Source of the DNA: Paulinella micropora
Taxonomy: Eukaryota > Cercozoa > Imbricatea > Euglyphida > Paulinellidae
DNA: 64,000 bases
Assembly (NCBI GenBank): GCA_019918135.1
Contig: WBZZ01005336.1
Location: 72,501-136,500 of the forward strand
Direction of reading: 5' to 3'
Shown: one piece after another, positions 19,352 through 29,985 of the stretch
Layout of the letters: every line of letters starts with the position of its first letter
Numbering within the stretch: position 1 is the stretch's first letter
The notes under the pieces: generated by a model
What the model was told of the DNA's origin: nothing
Databases searched by the model: none
What the model saw: the letters and a program-made list of their open reading frames with translations, nothing else
Made by a program: the position numbers and the translations under genes

Positions 19352-21637
19352 ATGCAGTGGGGCAAGTGTCGTAATGCTCAAAAGCTGAGCAAGAGCCTAA
19401 AAAAGATCATGCATGCAAGAATCAAGCAGCACGATGTTTGCGTAGACGGTCAACTCTGTCGGTTTTCAAATGCCGACAGAGATTATACAGGAGATAGCTG
19501 GATGAAGCAGGGCATGTACAATATAGTCTTTCTTAAACGGAAGAACCATCGTCTAGTGCATCGCTACGGTTTTTTTGTGTACGAGAGCAAGGAAATGGCC
19601 GACGAACGTAAAAGCTGGAGCACAGCCATGTGCGAAAAGAAAATCGGCGCCAACGAAAAAACAACATACTGCAAGATCTCGTCCGATGATTTCAAAGCTT
19701 TCACTGACATGCTTGAAGGATTGGAACAAGAAATCAAGCCTAAGCCTCTTGAAGAATTAAAACAAAAAATCAAGCATAAGTTTCTTGAAGAGTTGGAACA
19801 AGAAATCAAGCCTAAAAAAAATGTAAACCTGCGCTGCTACAAAGAACTATCCAAAGACATTGCTGGTTTGAGGTCCAAAGCAGACTATGTGAGCAGCGAA
19901 AAAAAAAAGCATGGGAAGGAGTATGGGATTTACTTATTTCACAGCCAAGCTGCATACGCAACAGGCGACCTGAGCTCCGAGTTGCACAAATTTTGCCAAG
20001 GCCGGGACGCTGCCTGGAAAGCTACCTACGAGATCATTAAAAAGTATGTGGCGCTCTTTCTGGCACGGCTAGTAACCGAGCCTAAGAGCGATGCACTGGT
20101 GATCGATCTGAAGCCGTCGAATTTTCTTGTCTACAAATCGCAGACAAAAACAAAGCATACGCCAGCTGTCCAAGTCCTTTTCGGAGACGCGGACCTGCAC
20201 GAATACCGCACAAACGCGTCGGCGGGCGAAGTGAGCCTGCAATGGCTAGGAGAGTTGCTGGGAAATGGGGAGCCGAGTAGAAAGCTAGCTCTTGGGATGT
20301 TAGCAACTCTGGCGGCGGTTGCGCATATAAATGAACCAGGCTCAGCCGACGCGGCGGTGGCCATAATCAACCAAGAGTTAAAACAACAACCAATAGATAC
20401 AACGCTTCTGTTGAAGGCTGTAGCCTTGGTTGCCAACCTGCGCTTTCGACGGCCGGGAGACTATGAGACCTTTTCGACCATTCTGACACATTACTATACT
20501 CATGGCAGAAAAGACCAACAGCTATCTGATCCCGTGTATCATCCTCTTCAATCAGATAGAGAACATCGGACCTACCTTCTTTTCCAACAGCTGCACGACA
20601 CAACACAGACGGCTCCTCCGGGCTTAGCAGTTCCAAGTGCAAAGTACACGACCCAGCACCTAACCTTGGCGGCCGAACAATACATTTACATTTTGTTGGA
20701 AGCTTGGCCCGACAGCGGATGGTATGCGACAACGTGTTTTTATAGGGAGTTGCAGAAGCTAGATCTGCTGTTTAAAAGCCACGCCGCACTGGGAGGAGGT
20801 GCGGCTGAAGATAAAATTTCAACGTCGCTGAGCGCGCGGGTAAGAACGGCTAAAAAACGTAAGCCTTTAGACGAGGGTCTGGTAATTTGGGACGAAGAGG
20901 CCCAGCGCAAAGACACAAAAGAAAACAAACGTACTTTTATTATGGTCCTGGGCTCTGTGTCAAATTCCAACGAAGCTGAAGATACTCGCGCTTGGTCTGA
21001 AGCTATGCGTGACAATCAAATAGGCGTGTGCCAAACTACCAGTATCATCCCCGCCGAACTAGTGTCCCAAGCACGGCAAGCGAGAGCCAGGCAACCCCGC
21101 AAGTTACCTGACTCTCTTCCTCCAAACCGCGCATCAATGTGCGGTCTGTGTCACACGCAGCCCGACGACAACGGGTCCTTGGCAGATTATCTAAGGAACT
21201 TCGACAAGACCTCTCACGGTGATTGGAATCTTTACAATGAACAACTCACTTTTGTTGAAAATCTAGGGGATCAGTTATTCTTGCTGCTGGAACGCTACGC
21301 ACGGCTCCTGCTAGGACAGGCTCAAGAGAGTAAGCCGTTTTTTCTGCCCAGCGGTGCCACGCTTGACGACGTGGCTGTGTATATTTATTCTGTGCCAAAG
21401 CATAAGCAGCGGTTGGGCAGGGTGCGCCTCTTGGACTCGCAACTAGGTTTCACCCAAGGGCTCCGTGCCCCCAGCGACAAAGCCCGGGGCTGGCTCGGAG
21501 AACTTGGCGCAGAGCCGTCTTTCCCCAGATCGGTGCTGCACTTGCAAACTCTACTTCACCTGGCCTTGCTAGCCAACAGCGGCAAACAACCCCATTACGT
21601 ATACGTACGGCGCCCGCTGCTCAACGCGCCTTTTTAA
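19352..21637 (+). CDS. Protein-kinase-like protein
   Basis: 762 codons counted from ATG 19352 to TAA 21635-21637. Kinase-fold signs: VIDLKPSNFLVY at residues 250-261 has the catalytic Asp and Asn spacing of HRDLKPEN (D252, N257), and FGDADLHEY near 278-285 sits where DFG is expected, with D279 as likely metal ligand. GIYLFHSQAAYATGDLSSEL upstream resembles the hinge plus the GDL turn. N-terminal to it is a Lys/Glu repeat (three copies of an EELxQEIKPK-like unit, about residues 119-155). The other kinase motifs are weak, so it may be a divergent kinase or a pseudokinase. The C-terminal 450 residues are of unknown function. After the TAA the same frame stays open for 64 codons to TGA 21830-21832, ending in a convergent overlap with the next gene. 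A truncated copy lies at 22916-23545. Confidence 0.6.
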   Translation: MQWGKCRNAQKLSKSLKKIMHARIKQHDVCVDGQLCRFSNADRDYTGDSWMKQGMYNIVFLKRKNHRLVHRYGFFVYESKEMADERKSWSTAMCEKKIGANEKTTYCKISSDDFKAFTDMLEGLEQEIKPKPLEELKQKIKHKFLEELEQEIKPKKNVNLRCYKELSKDIAGLRSKADYVSSEKKKHGKEYGIYLFHSQAAYATGDLSSELHKFCQGRDAAWKATYEIIKKYVALFLARLVTEPKSDALVIDLKPSNFLVYKSQTKTKHTPAVQVLFGDADLHEYRTNASAGEVSLQWLGELLGNGEPSRKLALGMLATLAAVAHINEPGSADAAVAIINQELKQQPIDTTLLLKAVALVANLRFRRPGDYETFSTILTHYYTHGRKDQQLSDPVYHPLQSDREHRTYLLFQQLHDTTQTAPPGLAVPSAKYTTQHLTLAAEQYIYILLEAWPDSGWYATTCFYRELQKLDLLFKSHAALGGGAAEDKISTSLSARVRTAKKRKPLDEGLVIWDEEAQRKDTKENKRTFIMVLGSVSNSNEAEDTRAWSEAMRDNQIGVCQTTSIIPAELVSQARQARARQPRKLPDSLPPNRASMCGLCHTQPDDNGSLADYLRNFDKTSHGDWNLYNEQLTFVENLGDQLFLLLERYARLLLGQAQESKPFFLPSGATLDDVAVYIYSVPKHKQRLGRVRLLDSQLGFTQGLRAPSDKARGWLGELGAEPSFPRSVLHLQTLLHLALLANSGKQPHYVYVRRPLLNAPF

Positions 21638-21832
21638 AAAGAACTCAAGGATGTGGTCCTGGTCTGGTTTAGAGAAGCTTCCAAAGACGCGGAGAAGCTC
21701 GGCATCTTAAACGAACAGGGCAAGAAGATGCTACAGGAATTTAGCAAGAGTGCTTCAAAAAAGGGCTCTGACCCCTGTAATTGTTTAATGTTTATGGCAT
21801 CACAAAAACCTACCCTAGTTAAATACTCATGA
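21638..21832 (+). other. In-frame extension after the kinase stop
   Basis: Continuous reading frame directly after TAA 21635-21637, with charged, coding-like composition (for example VVLVWFREASKDAEKLG). Either the TAA is a decay mutation in a longer gene, or it is read through. Confidence 0.5.
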
Positions 21833-22598
21833 AGGGCGGGTATGCGTAGATACATAACGCCACAATACCAAACACCACAAAGCAGACATAATAAGGACCG
21901 TCGTCATCTGAAAATAAGCAACACCAACAGTAACATGCAGCAACAAATAAAAGGATGCCAATGATGAAGAAAGCCAGGATGGCGCTATAGGCGCTCTTGG
22001 GTTGACACGCAGCATTGATGGCGTAGGAGATATTGCACGATCCGTTGCAGCCAACCTGCCAGCTGAGCTCTAGGTCTTTCCAGCGCTTGCGGGCTTTATT
22101 AATCGAATTGCTTCTGTACACCATGGTTCCTGCAGTACATTCCTCACTGTCCTCGTCGCCGCCCCAGCTCAGCGAATCGCTCAGCCGCAGGGTTAGGTTC
22201 TTCACTTTATAGCTTTCAGCAGGTTTGTAATAAAAGTTGAGCTTGTGCAAGAACTGGCATTGTAGAGCCTCCTCAAAAGGTCGGACAGAACCTATAATCA
22301 CGGTTCCGTTGGCAGAGTTGGCCTGCCTCCAACCTAAATCTCGGATATTTTTATCCTTGCAGCAACGAATCGATTTTGAAGCACGTCCGGTACTCTGAGC
22401 GTCGCCTGCTCTGCTTGTAGTCAGTAAGTACACAGCGCCGCTACTGCGCGTGCTCCAAGGCGAGGCGCTGCTAGTGTGTGTGCTCCCAGGCGAGGCGCTG
22501 ATAGTGCGTCTGCTCCCAGACGAGGAGCGGACTCTACCCGCCGCCAATAGCTGTCCGCCCAGCACTAGGAAAGCCCAAAGAAATAATGCTTGTTTCAT
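21819..22598 (-). CDS. Signal-peptide membrane protein
   Basis: 259 codons from ATG 22596-22598 to TAA. Residues 1-20 (MKQALFLWAFLVLGGQLLAA) form a signal peptide. A Ser/Thr-Pro stretch with three SPGST/SPWST-like units follows, then a Cys-containing ectodomain (about residues 60-180, with NLT, NGS and NIS glycosylation sites). Near the C-terminus are two hydrophobic segments (AILAFFIIGILLFVAACYCW and YVCFVVFGIVALCIYAY) separated by a short acidic loop. It is likely a type I envelope or host-membrane protein with a double-spanning anchor. No homologue is recognised. It converges on the kinase gene. Confidence 0.65.
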   Translation of the reverse strand: MKQALFLWAFLVLGGQLLAAGRVRSSSGSRRTISASPGSTHTSSASPWSTRSSGAVYLLTTSRAGDAQSTGRASKSIRCCKDKNIRDLGWRQANSANGTVIIGSVRPFEEALQCQFLHKLNFYYKPAESYKVKNLTLRLSDSLSWGGDEDSEECTAGTMVYRSNSINKARKRWKDLELSWQVGCNGSCNISYAINAACQPKSAYSAILAFFIIGILLFVAACYCWCCLFSDDDGPYYVCFVVFGIVALCIYAYPPFMSI

Positions 22599-22769
22599 TT
22601 GGTTAGTTTTATATACAGAGAACTTACTAGTCGCTAGGGGAGGAAAGAAGTGAGAGAGAGTGTGGGGGTGGGGAGGCCCTACACCCTTCCCCCAACCCCC
22701 CCCCCCCCTCCTCCCCAAAAGAAAACCCAGTAAATATCGATGTCTTGCGGAAGAGGAGACAGAAATAAT
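22599..22769. promoter_or_regulatory. Upstream region of membrane protein gene
   Basis: The minus strand reads GTATATAAAACTAACCAA immediately before the ATG; the TATA-like box is plus 22607-22615. A C run (22690-22707) lies further upstream. Confidence 0.4.
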
Positions 22770-22915
22770 TGGTTCTTTAATGAAGCCAGACAAATCTTTG
22801 CTGGTCTCCTGCAAAACCCTATGACAGAACCACGCCGAGGCGGCAGTACAGCCAGCGCACTGCCACGGTCTGGCGCGCGGACTTTCAGTGTGCGCTTGCA
22901 TCACACACACAGGGC
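22770..22915. repeat. Repeat R, copy 3
   Basis: Nearly identical to 15850-15995. Here it runs straight into the truncated kinase copy, so it marks a recombination joint. Confidence 0.75.
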
Positions 22916-23545
22916 TTCGAGTTGCACAGATTTCCCCAGGGCCGGGACGCTGCCTGGAAAGCTACCTATGAGATCATCAAAAAGTATGTGGCGCTCTTTC
23001 TGGCACGGCTAGTAACCGAGCCTAAGAGCGATGCGCTGGTGATCGATCTGAAGCAGTAGAATTTTCTTGTCTACAAATCGCACGGGCCAGCTGTCCAAGT
23101 GCTTTTCGGAGACGCGGACCTGCACGAATACCACGTAAACGCGTCGGCGGGCGAAGTGAGCCTGCAATGGCTAGGAGAGTTGCTAAGAAATGGAGAGCCG
23201 AGTAGAAAGCTAGCTCTTGGGATGTTTGCAACCCTGGCGGAGGTTGCGCATATATATAACCAAGGCTCAGCCGACGCTGCGGTGGCTATCATCAACGAAG
23301 AGTTAGCCAGCGCAAAAGATGCAACGTTCTTGTTGGAGGCTATAGCTTTGGTAGCCAACCTACGCTTTCGACGGCCGGGAGACTATGCGACCTTTCTGAC
23401 CATGCTGACACATTACTATAATTATAGCGGAAAAGAAGAACAGCTCTCTGAATTCGTGTATCATCCTCTGCAATCCAATAGAGAATTGCAGACCTACCTT
23501 GTTTTCCAACAGCTGCACAACACGGCACAGACAACCCCCTCGAGA
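22916..23545 (+). pseudogene. Truncated copy of the kinase-like gene
   Basis: Homologous to 19975-20630 of the intact gene (for example GRDAAWKATYEIIKKY and FRRPGDY are conserved). It begins without a start and has TAG at 23057-23059 inside the catalytic-loop equivalent. A 15-base deletion shortens the following loop. It ends abruptly at about 23545 against GC-rich DNA of a different gene. It is non-functional. Confidence 0.85.
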
Positions 23546-26404
23546 TTAGCGTGGGCGTGGCGGCGGCCGGGGTCGTGCTCCTGCAGGAAGGCGAGCGGAA
23601 AGTTGAGGGGGCGGTCGCTGTAGAAGGTACCGCCGTCGGCCACGAACACCACGGCGTGGCAGCGCACGTCGCCGTGGCAGCGGACCAGGGCCGAGTCGGG
23701 CGCGTCGAACGCCGACGCGGCGCCGAGCACGGGCTCGCTCCAGGCCGTCCGCTCGGCCCACAGGTTGGGCCGGCAGGCGCGCGCCCCGCGCCAGGGGTGC
23801 GGCGCCAGGGCCCAGCCGCCCCCCTCCGGCCGGCGGGCAGGCCCGCGCTCGAGGCCCGGGACCTGCAGCCAGCACCAGTCCCGCTGCTCCGCGTACGCCC
23901 AGCCGGGCGCGGGCGGCGGCGCCAGGTCGCGGCACGGGCCGCCGGCGGCCGGCGGGCAACAGCGCGTGCCCACGGCGCCGTCGCCCAGCGTGCCGTTGCC
24001 GCCGCCGGTGCCGTTCGGCCCGAACGGGACGTGGCCGGGCGGGCAGTGGACGGTGCAGAGCGGCAGGCCCTGGCCCGGCCGCGTGGCGCACACCGGCACG
24101 GCGCCGCCGTCGTCGGCCGCCCCAGGCACCAGTAGCGTCGTGCGCGCCGCAGGCCGCCGGCCTCGGCGCGCAGCACGTCGGCGAACACGAGCGCGCCGGC
24201 GGCGGGCGCCGCGCCCCAGGCCCACAGCCCGCGGAGGAAGCGCTCCAGCCCCGCGTCGGGGGCCGGCGGCAGCGAGCCCCACGGCTCCGTGCCGCGCAGG
24301 TAGTGCTCGAGCAGCAGGCAGCGCTCGCGCACGGCCGGCCAGTGCGGCGCGAGCCAGAGCAGGAAGAACTCGTCGGGGGACACGAGCCCGCGCGACCGGC
24401 ACGTGAGCCCGGGGCCCGGGTCCCGCGCCGCCGCGGCCGCGCAGGCCGCCAGGTCGCTGAGCGGCGGGGCCAGCTGGAACGACGACTGGGCCGCGTAGCA
24501 GTTGGCGTCGCGCAGCGCGCGCGGCAGCAGCGCCAGGCCGTCGGGCGACCAGTGGGCGCCGCAGTCGCAGCCCACGAGGCTGGAACTGCTCCAGGGGTCG
24601 GCGGCCACGTAGCGCCGGGCCCGGCCCGTGCAGAAGGGGTCGGTCCAGGCGTCGCGGGCCCACCCCTCGGCGCAGGTCAGCGAGCCCGCGTGGTTGGCAC
24701 ACGCGCGTGCCAGGAACTGGCAGCGGTCGCGCGCCAGGGCCAGGCCCCGCGCGGGCGCCAGGCACGACACGTTGGCCGTGGCCCCGGGCCCGGCCACGCT
24801 CTGGCACCACAGCCACCCCGGTGCGGGGCCGGGCGGCAGCTCGTCCCGCAGCGCCCGGGGCAGCCGCTGCAGCAGGGGCCCGTCCAACGACTGGCACTCG
24901 AGGTCCGTGGTCCCGCAGCGCAGCGCTTGCTGCAGGTAGAAGGCGCGCAGGCAGCCGTCCGCCCCCACCTCCCCCGCGGCCCGGCGGGCTGCGACGAATC
25001 GTCCCACACCCCCCAGGCCGTGCCGCACGCGGCGTGGCAGCCGGTGCGCAGGCTGCCGCACGGGTCGGCCAGCGCGTCCGCCGGCAGCCAGCAGCCCTGC
25101 CCCGGGCCGGCCGCCGGGGGTGGCGAGGGCGGGTCCTGGCCCGGCGGGGCCCCCCGCGCCAGCCCGGCCAGCCACCGCTCCTCGAGCGCCGCGAGCCAGC
25201 GCGCCGAGCCCCGCAGGACCGGCAGGCCAGTGAGCGCGCACGCGTCCACGGCCTTGCAGTCGGCGAAGCACTGCACCCCGCGGCAGAAGTCCTGCGGCAC
25301 GCAACGGACCGCCAGCTCGCCGCACGCGCCGACCACGCCGTCGGCCACCGCCGCCCAGCCCGGGCCGGGCCCGGCCGCCGCGCCCACGGCGGCACAGCCG
25401 GGCGGCGAGCGCCAGCCGCCGGGCCACGCCGGTGGTGCGCGGCACAGGCTCACGCCCCAGCGCGAGGCGTTCAGCCAGGCCGCCACGGCGTCCGGGGCCG
25501 GGGCCCAGGCCCCGTCGGCGTTCCGGGCGCACGTGCCGTCCGCGCCCAGCCCGGGCCGGGCGGCGGCCGGCGGCGGGTCCGACGGGCAGGCGCGCAGCAG
25601 GAGCTGGCACGGGTCCCCGGGCTGGCGCAGCAACCACCACCGGGCGGGCGGCAGTCGAGCAACCGGAAGGGCGCGTCGTCCGGCACCGTGCACGAGTACG
25701 CCGGGCCCCGCGCCTCGCACACCACGCGCGACGGGCCGCACGCGAACGCCAGCGAGGCCGGGCGGGCCCAGGGGTGCGCGCGGACGCACTGCCACCACCA
25801 CGCGTCGTCCGCCGGCTGGGCCGGCTGGGCCGGCAGCGCCGCCTGGCACAGCTGGGCCCCGCACGAGATGTTGAGGCCGGCCGGGCAGCCCGGGGCCGGC
25901 CGCGGGCGGGCGGGCGCCGGGCAGCCGCTGCGGTTGCTGCTCAAGGGCAGCCCGTCGGGGCCCAGGTAGGTGCGCGGGCCGCCGTCGAGCGGGCCCGCCG
26001 GCCACCCCCGGCCAGGTCCACCGCGGCGGGCGGGCCGGGGCCGGCCTGGCACCAGGCCACGAGCCGGGCGCACGCCTCGGCGCGGGCGGCGCCCCCCCGG
26101 GCGGCGTCCAGGACCGCGGCGGGCAGCAGCAGCGAGCACGAGCCCCGCCCCTGCCCCCAGGCGCACGACGCCCCCGCCTGGGGCACGCCGGCGCCGTCCA
26201 CGCCCTGCCGCTCGCCCAGCAGGCACGTGACCCCGGCCGCCGCGCCCGGCCCGCAGGCCCCGACCCAACGGCCCGCCAGCACTGCCTCGGTCGCGGGCCC
26301 GCCGCACTCGGCCGCCACCTCGCCGGGCGCCAGGTACAGCTGTTCCGACTCGACGACGTAGAAGCAGGCGCGCGCGTTCGTCAGCACGGGCGCCACCGAC
26401 AAGG
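23546..26404 (-). pseudogene. Fragment of a large Cys-rich secreted protein gene, truncated at both ends
   Basis: Very GC-rich coding-like DNA. The minus strand encodes, over successive frames, a Cys/Trp/Gly-rich extracellular-type protein: for example CGAQLCQAALPAQPAQPADD, CVPQDFCRGVQCFADCKAVD, GTRCCPPAAGGPC. Frame changes occur near 25,980, 25,645, 24,980 and 24,130. At the 5' end (26404) the frame meets a stop with no start codon, inside a beta-type repeat module; at the 3' end (23546) it abuts the kinase pseudogene. Its style (Cys-rich, N-glycosylation sites, Pro/Ala linkers) resembles the 52-59 kb gene, but no direct homology was established. The opposite-strand long frames are Arg/Pro-rich GC artefacts. 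Confidence 0.55.
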
Positions 26405-26773
26405 CATTGAATTAAAGCTCGACAAGGCATTGCACTTGAAATTTGCAACGGCACCCTCGGGCTGCCGCAACATTAAAAACTGAGAGATTAGGGCCTCACA
26501 TACAAAAACCGTCCCTTCAATTGCTTTTCAATCTACCGTGCGTGACGCTCATTTCTCAAGTTTTTTTAATTAAACCTTTTGTTAGACAAAAAAAGACTAG
26601 CTGTTTTAAAACATTAGAATGAGTCAGCCGTTTGTTTCTTTCCGTCAGATTAAAGGCACGCTTAGAATAGTACTATTTGTCTTGCTGTTTTTTAAAAACC
26701 AGCGAGCACCACGGTTGTCACAGCGGTGCACACCTTGTTTTTTGTCCGGGCGGCTCTCTTTTTCTTGGCTCAT
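26405..26773. other. Intergenic with beta repeat module
   Basis: Positions 26,405-26,480 carry two TTAAAGCTCGACAAGGCATTG-like pieces and CACCCTCGGGCTGCCGCA, shared with 33,860-33,930 and 35,330. The rest is AT-rich with no gene. Confidence 0.55.
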
Positions 26774-27262
26774 TCACTCCTGCGCTGAAAGGAGGGTTCG
26801 CCTGGACTTTTTGTGAGGGCTGGTACTCTGCTGGTCCAGTGATCGCTTGCCACCGCCCTCCAGCGTTTCGTCCTCTTGGTCGTCGCCCTCCTCGGCCGCC
26901 CGTCGTCGGCCGGCTGGTTGGCCCCCCACGCGTGGGTGCCCCTGCTCGGCCGCTCGTGTGTACCACGGTCGTGCCCGGCGCAGGGAAAGTTGAACGCATT
27001 CGAAATCGCCTTCGGATGCATTGCAGCCGCGTTGATAATACCACTCGGCCAACTCGAACTGGGCCGTGACGTTGCCGTGCTGGGCCGCCCGCGTATACCA
27101 GTAAATCAATTTCTTGTAGTTGCCGCAAGTGTGCAAACTCCGAGCGTAAGAGCGCGCCAAGTCTGCGGGGTCATAAGCTCGCACCGCCCGCAGGAGCAGA
27201 CTCGCGTTGGATAAGCGCATCAAATCTTCAGAGTGCAAAAGGGGCTTTAGACCATTGGCCAT
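26774..27262 (-). CDS. Sel1-like repeat protein
   Basis: 162 codons from ATG 27260-27262. At least two Sel1/TPR-like units: YWYTRAAQHGNVTAQFELAE (with YYQRG after it) and PWYTRAAEQGHP. Sel1 repeats form helical hairpins used for protein binding and are common in large DNA viruses and protists. The second unit decays into an Arg/Gly-rich stretch and the end is basic (SPHKKSRR), possibly a nuclear signal. A frameshift in the last third cannot be excluded. Divergent to the gene at 27401, with 138 bases between the starts. Confidence 0.65.
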   Translation of the reverse strand: MANGLKPLLHSEDLMRLSNASLLLRAVRAYDPADLARSYARSLHTCGNYKKLIYWYTRAAQHGNVTAQFELAEWYYQRGCNASEGDFECVQLSLRRARPWYTRAAEQGHPRVGGQPAGRRRAAEEGDDQEDETLEGGGKRSLDQQSTSPHKKSRRTLLSAQE

Positions 27263-27400
27263 AAGCTCGGGAGGGGATGGGGGGTGGGCCTGGGAGAGAG
27301 AGGGGGAGGGCGTGTAAATTTTCGTGCTTTTTTTTTGGGGGGGGGGGGGGGGAAGGGCACCCCGCTGGTATTCCCTTGTAAAAAAAATCAAAGGAGTGAA
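27263..27400. promoter_or_regulatory. Shared divergent promoter region
   Basis: 138 bases between the divergent starts, including a T run followed by a G run (27,329-27,352) and TTGTAAAAAAAATC 18-31 bases before ATG 27401. No canonical TATA box. Confidence 0.35.
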
Positions 27401-29035
27401 ATGAACCAGGACTTTTTTAGGCAGTTGCTGGAAGATAACAAGATGGCGCACGATTCAATCCCGCGCCTCGCCACCGGCGTTCGGGTCGCGGCGGACCGCG
27501 ATGGCATGTTGATTCTGCCCGTAGTCGTAGCAGCGGTCCCTGTTCATTACGACAAGCCCCTCAGCACGAACGCCTTTGATAACACTCTACAACAAAGGCG
27601 CGCATTGACAATCGTGGCTATGGTGCCCGCTGCTTGTCAGCTCGACCAGAGCACTCTTGTGGCCCATCTGGTCCATGTGCTGCAGCGGCTGCACGCGGGT
27701 ACTGCGGACGACAACGTCACTGCCAGTTACCTGTCACGTGTTTGCGCGAGGTTGCGGCGGGGTCGCTTGTACGTTTGCTACTACCCCGATCACGCCCCTT
27801 ACGAAATCAAGGCCCTCGGATCAGATGATGAAAACAAAAAGCAGGATGATGATGATGAAGAAGAAGACAAAATGCAAGATGAAGAAGACGACGACGAAAA
27901 GCAGGATGACCACAAGACTGCGCTGCTTACGGGTCTGCGCCAAACGTTTGAACGAGCACGCGCGCCGCGATCCGTGGACCTGTCGCAGGTCTTGTTCACG
28001 CAGGCGCTACTGGACCCGTTGTACGTAGCCCAGGAATTTACTCTGAACGAGCCCAAATCACTGTATTTCAAGCCTACCCAGATTTTCCAAAAAGCCGACG
28101 ATACTGCTGGCAGTGCACAGAACGTGATCGGCAATCTAAACGCGCTCAAAAAACTACGCCTGATATTTCCGGAGGTGGAGAGGTGCCTGCAGCAACTGCG
28201 GTACGTTGAGGTCGTAACTTTAGAACTCTTCGCAGAAACGTGCAACAGCATGGATCAGCTGCTGGACTTGCTCCGAGATTTGTGCCCGGGCGTCTACAAG
28301 CTTCGGATTGCCAAACCGTGGTGCAACCCGGAAAGGAGGCGGTTGTGCATGAAGTTTAGATGACAGCTCAAAGATTTTGAGCTGGAGCCCGCTCTGAGCC
28401 TGGAAGCAGTTACGTGCCTGATCGAGCAGAATGCGCGCGACAAAGTTGCACCCACTCTGCAGGTCCGGCTAGGCTCCGGCGCAACACGTAGACTCCGATT
28501 TAGGCGGCTCAACCCAGCGGAACTGAAACCTAACATAACGATTGAACTATCCAAAAACGTTAGCTCTTTGAGAGTACAAGGGATAGAAACGCCCGAGTTC
28601 GATTACGTGCAGGTACGCCTGCGTCAGGAAGAACCTCACGATAACGGGTCTTGCGGCAACTTGCTCTACCTGTTCCTGAGCTCATTCAAAGCCCAGAAAG
28701 CACACATCGCCCTGAGGTGCCCAAGCAACCATGAACCCCAAAAAGAGTGTAAACTGCTGTTGCATGCACAAGCCCCTGTTTCTGTTACCAGCGGCAATCT
28801 GGCATGTTTGGTGTTTCACCAGTTCGAAAATGCGCCAGCGTGTCTCTACCAGTGCAAGCTGGCGCGGACGTTCTCGGTCCGGCTCAGGGGTCTTGCCTCT
28901 ACTGCGAGTAGCAAGCTCAAGTTCCATAACTATACGTACGAACACCCCGAGACCGCGATGACCTTGCAAACAATAGTAACCGCAGCGGTGCCCCGCGCGA
29001 TGTTCTTGCGCACGAACCGGGCGGCGCGTGTATAA
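27401..29035 (+). pseudogene. Large unknown protein with acidic tract, interrupted by in-frame TGA
   Basis: The frame opens at ATG 27401 (MNQDFFRQLLEDNK) and is coding-like to TAA 29033-29035, 545 codons, but TGA 28361-28363 (codon 321) breaks it with no change of frame on either side. About residues 145-178 are almost all Asp, Glu, Lys and Gln. The rest is mixed alpha/beta in composition without recognised motifs; leucine-rich spacing near residues 260-310 is suggestive only. No domain assignment is possible. The break could be decay, a sequencing substitution, or read-through. Confidence 0.6.
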
Positions 29036-29319
29036 GCGATGGGGGAGGAAAGGGGAAGGGACAGGGAAAGTAGGGCGCCAAGAAAGTGCAAGAAAAGTCC
29101 ACGCTGAATTAAAACTCGACAAAGCATCACACTTGACACTTGGGGCACTGAAAACTAGGAGCAGATCACCGTGCCCCCAGCATGACCCTGTGGAGGATGG
29201 ATGGGCGGTGGTCAAAGGGAACGAGCAGAGGTGGCGCAAGGACCTGACCCACCGCAAAGGCAGCTCCTCCATCAAGGCGGGGCAGGACACCAAGCTGGCA
29301 GGGAGGCGGTGGGTTGTTG
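29036..29319. repeat. Beta and alpha repeat modules
   Basis: GCCAAGAAAGTGCAAGAAAA and GCTGAATTAAAACTCGACAA (beta module, about 29,085-29,160), then a diverged alpha module (AGCATGACCCTGTGGAGGAT, 29,178). No gene is supported. Confidence 0.6.
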
Positions 29320-29530
29320 GCCCCGAAATTTGTCGCCAGGGCGGCTCGGTACGCGCTGGCGGCCGCGCAGGGCGACGCACAGTTCTTGCTCGGTGCTTGT
29401 TACAAAAGGAGCCAGGGCGTGACACAAGATATTGTTCAGGCTATTGAAGGCCAACGAGCTTTTCACGCGAGCGGTCGCGCTGGGCGACGCCGGAGCTAGG
29501 TGGTGGCTTGCTGGACGGCGCAAGAGCCCC
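29320..29530 (+). pseudogene. Sel1-repeat gene fragment
   Basis: ARYALAAAQGDAQFLLGACY then GVTQD is a typical Sel1 unit; after a frame change near 29,445 a second unit (LFTRAVALGDAGARWWLAG) follows. No start codon, and it ends in a C run at 29,528. Related in type to the gene at 26774-27262. Confidence 0.6.
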
Positions 29531-29985
29531 CCCCCCCCCCCCCCCGGCTTGCATTCCGTAGCGTGTGCGCGTCCCATCTAGTAGCGCTTCTTATTGAACA
29601 AGAAACGATTTGCAACCGGCCACTGGCAGCAAACCAGTCTTGTCTATCTTGTACGACAGCAGCGGCTCTGGAGATTGTATTCCCCTAGGCCCTCTGGCAG
29701 CCGCGATCTGAAATCGCACGACTATGTTAAGACTCCGACTTTCTCAGCCAGTCGCGGCATCTTGCCTACTGATCAGTGACAATACTGAGAACGAAAATGA
29801 AACTCCCAGTGTTAGGGCTAGCTTGGCTGCTTTTAAAGAATAGATATTTAAAAAAAGCCCCAAAAAAAGCGTCCTTTTTCTCAGCACAGCCGGTCGACTC
29901 TCGATGGCCACTAGGTGTCGGATCCTTTTGTACCACCAGATTAAATTTCATTTTCCGTAATTTACAGTTTGTCGATCTGCAGCGC
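29531..29985. other. No gene seen
   Basis: AT-rich spacer. Short frames on both strands (29,766-30,035) lack convincing coding character. Confidence 0.5.

Noticed and set aside
24303-25874. 523-codon plus-strand frame in the GC-rich island
   Set aside because: Arg/Pro/Gly/Ala composition typical of GC-rich antisense; the minus strand has Cys/Trp-rich, glycosylation-site-bearing sequence.
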